Source: Aeromicrobium sp.
Lineage (GTDB): Bacteria; Actinomycetota; Actinomycetes; Propionibacteriales; Nocardioidaceae
Direction: 5' to 3'
NCBI GenBank assembly: GCA_025964895.1
Contig: JAOPXY010000115.1
Span: 1 to 32,592, forward strand
DNA: 32,592 bases
Position 1 is the stretch's first letter, and every line of letters starts with the position of its first letter. Shown in pieces: positions 15,894 to 22,802 of the stretch. The position numbers and the translations under genes are program-made. The notes under the pieces are model-generated. The model was given only the letters and a program-made list of their open reading frames with translations. It had not been told where the DNA came from and did not search any database.

Positions 15894-16021
15894 CTGCTGC
15901 CCCCTGTCCCTCCCTGGTACCAACGACCGAATCACGTCCGCGTCACGAAGACCAGTGCTAATCGCGTCATGTTTTGCCGCGGCATCCGTCTCACCTGTGT
16001 CCGGCCAGGAAGGAGAACCGC

Positions 16022-16675
16022 ATGTCAGCCTCGGGAATGAACATTCGGCTCCTTCACGACGCCGTCCGTGACGGCGGGTCGGACGTGATCGGTGTTGCAC
16101 ACGAGGTGGGAGCGAGTGCAGCACATCTGGGCGTCCCGCTCCACGAGGTCCTCGACCTCGTGGAGCGGGCCTTCGCCCCTGACGTGCCCGACTTCCGGGC
16201 GACACGCGAGGCCGCGGTCGCGTGGGCGGAGACCGCGATGCTGCGCGACGCCGACGAGTCGTGCGAGGACCCGTTGACGTCGCTGGCCACGGCCTCGCAC
16301 CTGCGGTCCAGGCTGGGGGAGGTGTACCGGGCAGCCGACCGCGACGGCGTGGGAGTCGCCGGACGGCACGTCCTGGTCGTCGTCGAGCTGCCACGGACCT
16401 CATCTGGTCACGAGCTCGAGCTGTCGCTGCGGGCGCTCGAGCTCGGCGAGATGCTCCGGTCGGTGTTCCAGGGTGATGAGACGATCGCCCAGCTGACGCC
16501 GCGCCGGTTCGCGGTGCTGGCCGAACGCGGCCGCGCCGATGACCTCACCATGGCGCTGCTCGGCATCCTGGTCAGCCGCGCGACGTCCCACGACGGGCAG
16601 GCCCGGTTGTGGGTCGAGGAGCTTCCAGCGACCAGCGACGGCATCGCGCAGGTCATCGCCGGCCTCTGCGAGTAG
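16022..16675 (+). CDS. Degenerate GGDEF-domain protein
   Basis: A 217-residue protein, started at 16022 because AAGGAG (16010-16015) precedes it. DPLTSLATASHLRSRLGEVY at about residue 80 is the unmistakable opening of a GGDEF domain (compare DPLTGLxNRxxLxxxL). At the active-site position, however, the sequence reads AQLTPRRFAVLAERG, where RxGGDEFAVL is expected. The catalytic GG(D/E)EF is therefore gone, and cyclase activity is unlikely. The N-terminal 75 residues are a helical region without a known domain. It could bind GTP or c-di-GMP, or serve as a scaffold. It is divergent from the sigma fusion, sharing a 128-bp gap, which suggests a regulatory tie. Confidence 0.7.
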   Translation: MSASGMNIRLLHDAVRDGGSDVIGVAHEVGASAAHLGVPLHEVLDLVERAFAPDVPDFRATREAAVAWAETAMLRDADESCEDPLTSLATASHLRSRLGEVYRAADRDGVGVAGRHVLVVVELPRTSSGHELELSLRALELGEMLRSVFQGDETIAQLTPRRFAVLAERGRADDLTMALLGILVSRATSHDGQARLWVEELPATSDGIAQVIAGLCE

Positions 16676-16726
16676 CCGCTGCCGCTGCGAGCGACGGCTG
16701 TCGGTGCCCTGTGGCAGGCTGGACGC

Positions 16727-17473
16727 ATGTGCGGCCGCTACGCGACGACCCAGACGTCCTCGACGCTGCACCAGGCCTTCGAGATCGATCTGGCCAACTC
16801 ATTTGTCGAGCTCGAGGCCGACTTCAACATGGCACCGACCAAGCTCGCGCCCGTCGTGATCGGTCGCGCCGCAGACGACGCCGCGACCGAGCGGACGCAG
16901 CCAGGCCGGCCCGTCCAGCGCGAGCTGCTGACGGCGCGCTGGGGGCTCATCCCGAGCTGGGCGAAGGACCCGTCGATCGGCAACCGCATGATCAACGCCC
17001 GGTCCGAGACCGTCGCGGAGAAGCCGGCGTTCAAGAAGGCCTTCGCGTCCCGGCGCGCGCTCGTGCCCGCCGACGGATACTACGAGTGGTACGCCGGCGA
17101 GCCGCGCGAGGGCGAGAAGAAGCCGGCCAAGCAGCCGTTCTACATCACCCCCAAGGACGGATCCGTCCTGGCGATGGCGGGTCTCTACGAGTTCTGGAAG
17201 GACCGCGAGGCCGATGAGTGGGTCGTGAGCTACACGATCTTGACCACGACGGCGCAGGACGACCTGGGGCACGTCCACGAGCGCATGCCGCTGTTCCTCG
17301 AGCCCGACGCCTACGACGCGTGGCTCGACCCCGCGCCGCACGGAGCCGACGAGCTGCTGGGTCTGCTGGTCCCGGCCGCACCCGGACGTCTCGACGCCTT
17401 CCCGGTCTCGACGGCGGTCAACAACGTCCGCAACAACGGTCCCGAGCTGATCGTGCCGCTCGAGGCCCAGTAG
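16727..17473 (+). CDS. SRAP-domain abasic-site processing protein (YedK/HMCES family)
   Basis: A 248-residue SRAP protein. After Met removal, Cys2 (MCGRYA) is the residue that crosslinks to abasic sites in single-stranded DNA. FNMAPT (33-38), RMINARSET with Asn90, YYEW with Glu120, and GHVHERMP with His184 are the other family motifs. It shields abasic sites at replication forks by a thiazolidine DNA-protein bond. The length is typical. No ribosome site precedes the ATG, and a CAGGCT box ends 7 bp upstream, so the transcript may be leaderless. It lies just ahead of sigR on the same strand; a stress-response link is plausible. Confidence 0.93.
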   Translation: MCGRYATTQTSSTLHQAFEIDLANSFVELEADFNMAPTKLAPVVIGRAADDAATERTQPGRPVQRELLTARWGLIPSWAKDPSIGNRMINARSETVAEKPAFKKAFASRRALVPADGYYEWYAGEPREGEKKPAKQPFYITPKDGSVLAMAGLYEFWKDREADEWVVSYTILTTTAQDDLGHVHERMPLFLEPDAYDAWLDPAPHGADELLGLLVPAAPGRLDAFPVSTAVNNVRNNGPELIVPLEAQ

Positions 17474-17484
17474 CGGCCTCCCAC

Positions 17485-17510
17485 GGAATAGTCGGCCTCT
17501 CCCGTCGGTT
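17485..17510 (+). promoter_or_regulatory. SigR-type promoter (GGAAT-N18-GTT) upstream of sigR
   Basis: GGAAT (17485-17489), exactly 18 bp, then GTT (17508-17510) matches the SigR/SigH promoter consensus known from Streptomyces and mycobacteria. Transcription should start near 17517, giving a leader of about 13 nt that carries AGGAGG (17520-17525) before the ATG at 17530. This is the expected autoregulated, oxidation-inducible promoter. Confidence 0.8.
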
Positions 17511-17529
17511 GAACCCCGTAGGAGGACAC

Positions 17530-18243
17530 ATGCTGACACACGCACCGGCAGCGGCTGATCGCTCGATCACACCACTGCGCAGGCCCCCGGTCCCGGGAGT
17601 AGGCTGGGAGACGATGACCGTCACCCCTGAGACCCCAGACGTCCCCGATGCGCGGGAGACCGAGAGCCCGGAGCAGAGGCAGATCCGCTTCGAGGTCGAC
17701 GCCCTGCCGTTCCTCGACCAGCTGTACTCGGCCGCGCTGCGCATGACGCGCAATCCGCACGACGCCGAGGACCTGGTCCAGGAGACCTACTCCAAGGCGT
17801 TCAGCGCCTTCCACCAGTTCAGGCCCGGCACGAACCTGAAGGCCTGGCTGTACCGCATCCTCACCAACACGTACATCAACGCGTACCGCAAGAAGCAGCG
17901 CCAGCCGCAGCAGGTCACCGACGAGATCGAGGACTGGCAGATCGCTCGCGCCGAGTCGCACGGCTCGTCCGGCCTCAAGTCCGCCGAGATGGAGGCGCTC
18001 GAGCACCTTCCGGACAGCGACGTCAAGGACGCGCTGCAGGCCCTGCCGGAGGACTTCCGCTACGCGGTGTACCTGGCCGACGTCGAAGGTTTCCCCTACA
18101 AGGAGATCGCCCAGATCATGGACACGCCGATCGGCACCGTGATGTCTCGCCTGCACCGCGGGCGCCGCATGCTGCGCGAGATGCTGGCCGACTACGCCCG
18201 TGACCGCGGCATGGCCGTGACGGGAGTGGGTGAGTCGAAGTGA
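17530..18243 (+). CDS. sigR: Thiol-oxidative-stress ECF sigma factor SigR (with two possible starts)
   Basis: An ECF sigma factor of the SigR/SigH group. From ATG 17614 it is 209 residues: region 2 about 33-95 ([37 protein letters not shown]) and region 4 about 137-192 ([23 protein letters not shown]). It directs thiol-homeostasis and proteolysis genes when its anti-sigma RsrA is oxidised. I annotate the longer form because ATG 17530 is in frame (28 extra codons, 237 residues) and has an AGGAGG site directly below the SigR-type promoter. ATG 17614 has a GGGAG site and a TAGGCT box (17600-17605) 8 bp upstream, consistent with a constitutive, near-leaderless short form. Its stop overlaps the rsrA start (GTGA). 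Confidence 0.92.
   Translation: MLTHAPAAADRSITPLRRPPVPGVGWETMTVTPETPDVPDARETESPEQRQIRFEVDALPFLDQLYSAALRMTRNPHDAEDLVQETYSKAFSAFHQFRPGTNLKAWLYRILTNTYINAYRKKQRQPQQVTDEIEDWQIARAESHGSSGLKSAEMEALEHLPDSDVKDALQALPEDFRYAVYLADVEGFPYKEIAQIMDTPIGTVMSRLHRGRRMLREMLADYARDRGMAVTGVGESK
17600..17605 (+). promoter_or_regulatory. Possible constitutive -10 box for the short SigR form
   Basis: TAGGCT fits TANNNT and ends 8 bp before ATG 17614, the spacing of a leaderless or near-leaderless actinobacterial transcript. No convincing -35 is visible. It would correspond to the sigRp1 promoter of Streptomyces. Confidence 0.4.
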
Positions 18244-18509
18244 ACAACTGCGAAGGTCCCGACTGCGAGAAGGCACTGCAGAACCTGTACCTGTTCATCG
18301 ACCAGGAGATCGACACCGCGAGCTGCGCCGAGATCCAGACGCACATCGACGAGTGCACGACGTGCCTGAGCGAGTACGACCTCGAGCGCGTCGTCAAGAG
18401 CCTGGTGTCCCGGTCGTGCTCGGAGGTCGCCCCCGATCCCCTGCGCGAAAAGGTGCTGCTGACGATCCGCACCGTGCAGGTGCAGGTCACCGAGCAGCGA
18501 TCGGGCTGA
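18240..18509 (+). CDS. rsrA: Redox-sensing zinc anti-sigma factor RsrA
   Basis: An 89-residue ZAS-family anti-sigma factor. Cys9, His35, Cys39 and Cys42 reproduce the zinc ligands of Streptomyces RsrA (Cys11, His37, Cys41, Cys44) with identical spacing. Further cysteines at 4, 29 and 60 are also like RsrA. In the reduced, zinc-bound state it binds SigR; disulfide formation between the zinc cysteines ejects zinc and frees SigR. The GTG start overlaps the sigR stop by 4 nt, giving coupled, near-equal synthesis. A strong hairpin terminator follows 27 bp downstream. Confidence 0.93.
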   Translation: MNNCEGPDCEKALQNLYLFIDQEIDTASCAEIQTHIDECTTCLSEYDLERVVKSLVSRSCSEVAPDPLREKVLLTIRTVQVQVTEQRSG

Positions 18510-18535
18510 CCCGCCGGCGACAGCCCCGCGAACGA

Positions 18536-18567
18536 CAGAGCCCCCGTCCACCAGGACGGGGGCTCTG
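18536..18567. terminator. Bidirectional hairpin terminator
   Basis: A perfect 14-bp stem (18536-18549 with 18554-18567, core AGAGCCCCCGTCC) closes a 4-nt ACCA loop between the convergent rsrA and bL37 genes. There is no U-tract, as is common in actinobacteria. Confidence 0.88.
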
Positions 18568-18573
18568 CTGATG

Positions 18574-18648
18574 TCACGAGTTGGGGCGCTTGCCGTGGTT
18601 GGCGCCCTTCTTGCGACGCGCACGACGCTTGCGGCCTGTCTTGCCCAT
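18574..18648 (-). CDS. 50S ribosomal protein bL37 (24 residues)
   Basis: A 24-codon gene, very basic: MGKTGRKRRARRKKG followed by ANHGKRPNS. The ending matches the small actinobacterial large-subunit protein bL37 seen in mycobacterial ribosomes, whose C-terminus is close to ANHGKRPNA. GGAGGA lies 6 nt before the ATG. Its position beside sigR-rsrA is also seen in other actinobacteria. The stop is 7 bp from the bidirectional terminator. It is easily missed by gene finders because of its length. Confidence 0.88.
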   Translation of the reverse strand: MGKTGRKRRARRKKGANHGKRPNS

Positions 18649-18675
18649 GGTTGTTCCTCCTCCGAAGTCGATTCC

Positions 18676-19047
18676 TCAGTCTCCCACAGGCGCGATCCGC
18701 GAGAGGAAGCGCTCCCGGTCGACGACGACCCGGCGCACCTCGCCGCTGGCCAGGAGCGTCCCGGACGAGTCTTGCGCCGCGACCTGGAACCGGACGAGCC
18801 GCCCGTCGGCGTACACCTGCGTCGCGGTCGCGGTGACGGTCGCCCCGACCGGGCTCGCCGCGAGGTGCTCCAGCTCGACCCGGGTGCCGACGCTCGTCCG
18901 GGTCTCGTTCAGCTCGAGGGCGGCACAGGTGGCCTCCTCCAGCCATGCCAGCAGACGCGGGGTCGCCAGCACCTCGAGGTCGCCGCTGCCGAGGGCCCGG
19001 GCCGTGTCGCCGGATGTGACCACGTGCGTGACGCTCGCTGACTCCAT
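18676..19047 (-). CDS. Hotdog-fold thioesterase, FlK-like
   Basis: A 123-residue single hotdog domain. VLATPRLLAWLEEATCAAL and GTRVELEHLAASPVG are the family blocks. Thr29, Glu37 and His61 occupy positions comparable to the catalytic Thr, Glu and His of fluoroacetyl-CoA thioesterase FlK. The substrate is unknown; most relatives are annotated simply as acyl-CoA thioesterases. It lies 27 bp upstream of bL37 on the same strand and may be co-transcribed with it. The long palindrome at 19059-19160 begins 12 bp before its start codon and would sit in any transcript entering from the ABC exporter genes. Confidence 0.82.
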   Translation of the reverse strand: MESASVTHVVTSGDTARALGSGDLEVLATPRLLAWLEEATCAALELNETRTSVGTRVELEHLAASPVGATVTATATQVYADGRLVRFQVAAQDSSGTLLASGEVRRVVVDRERFLSRIAPVGD

Positions 19048-19058
19048 GGCGCCAACCT

Positions 19059-19160
19059 AACGCTGAGGGGGCACTTCCGGCCCCGCGAGGGGGTGGTTCC
19101 GGCCCCTCCGCAGGGGCCGGAACTCTCCCCTCGAGGGGCGACAAGTGCCCCCTCAGCGTT
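19059..19160. repeat. 102-bp near-perfect palindrome
   Basis: Outer arms of 18 bp (19059-19076 and 19143-19160, AACGCTGAGGGGGCACTT) are perfectly complementary. Inner arms of 12 bp (19096-19107 and 19112-19123, GTTCCGGCCCCT) flank a CCGC loop about the same centre. The sequence between pairs at most positions, so about 42 of 49 positions per arm match by hand count. The middle segments can instead fold as two side hairpins (CCCC-GCGA-GGGG and CCCC-TCGA-GGGG), giving a cloverleaf. It fills almost the whole gap between the ABC exporter and thioesterase genes. It may end ABC transcription or be a mobile palindrome. Confidence 0.85.
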
Positions 19161-19169
19161 GAGGGGGGG

Positions 19170-20909
19170 TCAGGTGGACCAGGCGGCCCAGAGATCGGCG
19201 TAGCGACCGCCCGCGGCGACGAGGTCGTCGTGGGTGCCCTCCTCGACGATGCGGCCCTCGTGCATCACGATGATGCGATCGGCCGACTGCGCCTGCGTCA
19301 GGCGGTGCGCCACGACGAGCGACGTGCGCCCGGCCGTCACAGCGATCGCCGCGTCCTCCAGCTCGCGGGCACCGCTGGACCCGGCCTCCGCCGTGGCCTC
19401 GTCGAACACCGCGACCCGTGGGTCGAGCAGCAGGACACGTGCCAGGGCCAGCTGCTGGGCCTGCGACGGCGTCAGCGGGTGCCCGTGACCGCCCACGACG
19501 GTGTCGAGCCCGTTCGGCAGCGCGTCGACCCACGACGCCGCGCGCACCGTGCGCAGCGCCGCGACGATCTCCTCGTCGGTCGCCGTGGGGCGTGCGAGGT
19601 CGACGTTCTCGCGCACCGTCCCCGAGAACACGTGGACGTCCTGCGTCACCAGCGCGATGTCGTCGCGGACGTGGGAGGGCTCGAGCGACGAGATCGGGAA
19701 GCCGCCGACCGCGACCGCGCCGGACGTCGGGGTGAGCAGGCCGGCAGCGATGAGGCCCAGCGTCGACTTGCCGGCACCGGTCGCACCGACCAGCGCCACG
19801 CGTTCACCGTCGGAGATACGCAGCGTGACGTGCGACAGCACGGGCTGTCCGGGCACGTAGGAGTGGTTGATGCCGGTGAGCTCGAACGTGCCCCGTCGCA
19901 CGGGCGAGGCGCCGGTCGACGGCGGCGGGGGCGCCAGCAGCGCGACGCCGGTGAGACGGGCGAGGGAGGCGCCGGCCGACTGCACGTCGTCGAAAATCAT
20001 CAGCAGCGCACCGATGGGGTTGAACAGTCGGTGGAAGTACAGCGCGGCCGCGGTGACGGCACCGACGGTCGCCAGGTCCTCGCGCACCAGGAGGAAACCC
20101 GTCGCGAGCACGAGGCCCAGGCCGATCAACTCCGAGCGGTTGGTGCGCGCGCCGAATCGGGTGTACAGCGTGAAGACGTCGACCCCGATGGTCATCGCGC
20201 GGTGGGAGTGGTGGGTGATCCGGTCGATCTGCGCCTGCTCGCGCGACAGCGCGCGCAGGGTCGCGGCGCCCTGCAGGCCGTTGACCAGGGCCTCGGCCCG
20301 CTCGCCCTGCGCGATGCGCTCGCTGCGGTAGTACGGACCGGACCGGGGGAGGTACCAGCGGAGTCCCAGCGCGTAGAACGGCAGGGACGCGAGGCCGGCC
20401 AGGCCCAGGCGCCAGTCGAGGGCGAACAGGCCGCCGGCGGTGAACACGACCGCGACGAGCGACCCGATCAGCAGGGGAACGATCTGCGTGAGCGACTGCG
20501 CGAGGGTGCGGACGTCGTCGCCGACGCGGGAGAGCAGGTCGCCCGCGCCGGCCTCTTCGAGCCGGTCGCCGTCGAGGTGCAGGGCGTGGTCGAGAGCGCG
20601 TTCCCGCAGGGCGGCCAGCGCCGGCTCGCCCGCCCTGGCCAGGTAGGTCATCGACAGGGACGTCGACGCGCCGGTCACGGCGGCTGCCAGCGCGATGAGG
20701 AGGACGGCGCGGCCGATCTGCGACGAGTCGCCGGACGCGACGGAGTCGACGATGTCCCCCAGGACCCAGGGGGCGACCAGGCCGGCGAGTCCGGTCACGA
20801 CGAAGGCTGCCGCCGCTACTAGCAGGGGGCGCCAGTGGGTCCGCAGCAGCCGGCAGGCGAGGCGGGTGGTCTCGGCCGGCGTGGCGATCGGCAGCAGGGT
20901 GCGGCTCAT
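19170..20909 (-). CDS. ABC exporter subunit, catalytic Walker A/B half
   Basis: A 579-residue fused membrane-ATPase half-transporter. Six membrane helices cover about 25-310 (VAAAAFVVTGLAGLVAPWVL, IVPLLIGSLVAVVFTAGGLF and others). The ATPase domain has an intact Walker A GATGAGKST (375-383), Q-loop Gln423, Walker B VAVFDE with catalytic Glu504, and H-loop His535. The signature is degenerate: LTPSQ (479-483) replaces LSGGQ. That is the expected partner of a half with a good signature but dead Walker motifs, which the upstream gene supplies. The start overlaps that gene's stop as ATGA. Substrate is unknown; multidrug or lipid-like export is typical of the family. Confidence 0.92.
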   Translation of the reverse strand: MSRTLLPIATPAETTRLACRLLRTHWRPLLVAAAAFVVTGLAGLVAPWVLGDIVDSVASGDSSQIGRAVLLIALAAAVTGASTSLSMTYLARAGEPALAALRERALDHALHLDGDRLEEAGAGDLLSRVGDDVRTLAQSLTQIVPLLIGSLVAVVFTAGGLFALDWRLGLAGLASLPFYALGLRWYLPRSGPYYRSERIAQGERAEALVNGLQGAATLRALSREQAQIDRITHHSHRAMTIGVDVFTLYTRFGARTNRSELIGLGLVLATGFLLVREDLATVGAVTAAALYFHRLFNPIGALLMIFDDVQSAGASLARLTGVALLAPPPPSTGASPVRRGTFELTGINHSYVPGQPVLSHVTLRISDGERVALVGATGAGKSTLGLIAAGLLTPTSGAVAVGGFPISSLEPSHVRDDIALVTQDVHVFSGTVRENVDLARPTATDEEIVAALRTVRAASWVDALPNGLDTVVGGHGHPLTPSQAQQLALARVLLLDPRVAVFDEATAEAGSSGARELEDAAIAVTAGRTSLVVAHRLTQAQSADRIIVMHEGRIVEEGTHDDLVAAGGRYADLWAAWST

Positions 20910-22624
20910 CGCAGCACCGTCCGCCGGTACTCGTCGTCGCCGGCGAGCTCGTGGTGCGTCCCCTCGGCCACGACGCGCCCCTCGCGCACCATGACGACGC
21001 GGTCGGCGGCGGCCAGCAGTGCCGGACTGGAGGTCAGGACGACGGTCGTAAGGTCGGACGTGCCGCTGTGCCGCAGGGCCTGGATGCCGTCGGCGATGCG
21101 CTGCTCGGTCATGGCGTCGACCGCGCTGGTCGGCTCCGCCAGCACCAGGATAGGGGCGCCGGTGGCCAGGGCGCGGGCGAGCGCGATCCGCTGACGCTGG
21201 CCGCCGGAGAACGTCGTCCCTCCCGAGGTGATCGGCTGCTGCAGGCCGTCGGGGTGCAGGTCGACGACGTCTGCGGCGCCCGAAGCGACGAGGACGGCGG
21301 CGAGCTGCGCGTCGTCGACGGCGTCGTCAGGGTCGATCGCCGAGCGCAGGGTGCCCTCGAACAGGTCGACGTGGTGCTGGCTCACGACGACCCGCGACCG
21401 GAGCGAGTCGATCGTCAGCTCGTCGATGGGGTGACCGCCGAGGGTCGCGGTGCCGGTGCGCTCGTCGGCCGGGATCTCGCCGCGCACCAGCCGCACGATG
21501 GTGTCGCCGCAGGCCGTGTCGTCGACCACGACGCCCAGCAACTCGCCGGTCCGCGGAGCCAGGTCCAGCCCGGCCAGCGGGCCGGTCGTCACGTCCGTTA
21601 GCTGCAGCCGTGGCCGGGCCGCGTGGAGCACCACGTCGCCGGCGACGGCGAGGGCCGGGGTGTGCAGGAAGTCCGCGACGCGGCGCGCCGAGGCGTACGA
21701 TGCGGCGACCTTGGCGCTGGTCTGCCCGAGGCCGGAGATCGGCTCGGCGAGGAACTGGGTCAGGCCGACGATCGCGATGAGCTCGCCGATCGAGATGTCG
21801 CCGTCGAGGGCGCGGGTCCCCGCGAGGTACGCGACGAGCGCGAGGAACATCCCGCTCAGGACGGCCGTCAACCCGTACATGTAGCCGACCGACTGCGCCG
21901 TGCGGATGCTGGCGTCGCGGGCCGCGGCGCTGTGGACGCGGTACCGGGCGGACGCGACGGCCTCGGCCCCGACGCCCTTGAGCGGTCGCAGCCCCTTCAC
22001 CAGATCGGTCGCGATGCCGGTCGCGGTCGCGATGCCGGCCTGCTGGTCGCTGCTGTGCCGGGCGATGAGCGGGGTCACGACCTGGATCACGACCAGGACC
22101 AGCGGCACCCCGACCAGCACGACGACACCGATCGTCACGTCGATGCTGAGCAGCACCACGGCGCTGACGACCACCCCGAGGAGCCCGGCCAGCGTGTACC
22201 CGATCTGCCACACGAACTCGCCGATCGTGTCGGCGTCCGACGTGGCCACCGAGAGCGTCTCGCCGGGGAGCAGACCCGTGCGGGCTCCGCCGGGTCCCAG
22301 CACGTGCTCGCTGACCTCGACCCGCAGCAGGTGGGTCTCCAGCAGCATGGCCGCGACACCGAGCCGCGACCCGAAGCGGAACGAGTAGCTGAGGACACCG
22401 AAGAGCGCGACCAGGACGGCGCCCCAGACCAGCAGCTCCAGCACCTCGCCGGTCGCGACGGCGCGGTCGATGACGACGCCGATGACGACCGGCACGAGCG
22501 CCTCGCACAGCATCCACGCGGTGATCAGCGCGTAGGACCCGACGAGCCGTCGCCGGTGCCGGACCAACGACCGACGCAGGAGGGCGGTGGCCGTCGCGGG
22601 TGGAGCGGACACAGCGACGGGCAC
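20906..22624 (-). CDS. ABC exporter subunit, degenerate-ATPase half
   Basis: A 572-residue half-transporter. Membrane helices fill about 30-300 (YALITAWMLCEALVPVVIGVV, VVVSAVVLLSIDVTIGVVVL). The signature FSGGQ (472-476) is canonical, but the Walker A region reads VVVDDTACGDT (365-375), without the invariant Gly-Lys-Ser/Thr. Walker B is LVLAEPT with Ala496 in place of Asp, and the H-loop reads LTSSP without His. This domain should not hydrolyse ATP at its own Walker site but completes the active site of its partner. It starts at a GTG at 22624, with only a weak ribosome site, and overlaps the partner by 4 bp. Confidence 0.9.
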   Translation of the reverse strand: MPVAVSAPPATATALLRRSLVRHRRRLVGSYALITAWMLCEALVPVVIGVVIDRAVATGEVLELLVWGAVLVALFGVLSYSFRFGSRLGVAAMLLETHLLRVEVSEHVLGPGGARTGLLPGETLSVATSDADTIGEFVWQIGYTLAGLLGVVVSAVVLLSIDVTIGVVVLVGVPLVLVVIQVVTPLIARHSSDQQAGIATATGIATDLVKGLRPLKGVGAEAVASARYRVHSAAARDASIRTAQSVGYMYGLTAVLSGMFLALVAYLAGTRALDGDISIGELIAIVGLTQFLAEPISGLGQTSAKVAASYASARRVADFLHTPALAVAGDVVLHAARPRLQLTDVTTGPLAGLDLAPRTGELLGVVVDDTACGDTIVRLVRGEIPADERTGTATLGGHPIDELTIDSLRSRVVVSQHHVDLFEGTLRSAIDPDDAVDDAQLAAVLVASGAADVVDLHPDGLQQPITSGGTTFSGGQRQRIALARALATGAPILVLAEPTSAVDAMTEQRIADGIQALRHSGTSDLTTVVLTSSPALLAAADRVVMVREGRVVAEGTHHELAGDDEYRRTVLR

Positions 22625-22658
22625 CGGGTCAGGCTACCCTCAGCGACCCCGCGGACCC

Positions 22659-22802
22659 TCAGAGGGACAGCGAGAACGCGAGCAGGCGCACGGCCGGCTC
22701 GGGCGACCAGTCGAGCTCCGGACGCCGCTGGAATCCCATCGACAGGTACAGCGGGTGCGCCGGCGCCATCTCGTCCTCGCGAGCGAGCCGCACCGTGGTG
22801 TC
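22659..22802 (-). pseudogene. GNAT acetyltransferase C-terminal remnant
   Basis: The frame reads RLAREDEMAPAHPLYLSMGF, then QRRPELDWSPEP and a hydrophobic last strand before the stop. This is the typical end of a GNAT acetyltransferase (APAHxLYxxxGF). The acetyl-CoA-binding core that should precede it is missing: upstream of this fragment lies the ThDP enzyme gene, whose stop codon (22801-22803) sits at the junction. The reading frame runs up to an ATG at 22841 inside that gene, but those residues do not resemble GNAT. I read it as a truncated remnant left by a deletion or insertion. Confidence 0.6.

Noticed and set aside
16032-16060. A second SigR-type promoter beginning GGGAAT at 16032
   Set aside because: No GTT occurs at the required 18-19 bp spacing, and the site lies inside the coding region of the GGDEF-like gene.
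19059-19160. A tRNA-like gene suggested by the cloverleaf fold
   Set aside because: There is no acceptor-stem/CCA, TTC or anticodon-loop pattern, and the stem lengths (18 and 12 bp) are wrong for tRNA.
19230-20822. A 530-codon plus-strand open frame inside the ABC exporter gene
   Set aside because: Antisense to Walker A, Walker B and signature motifs of a real ABC subunit; no recognisable protein features.
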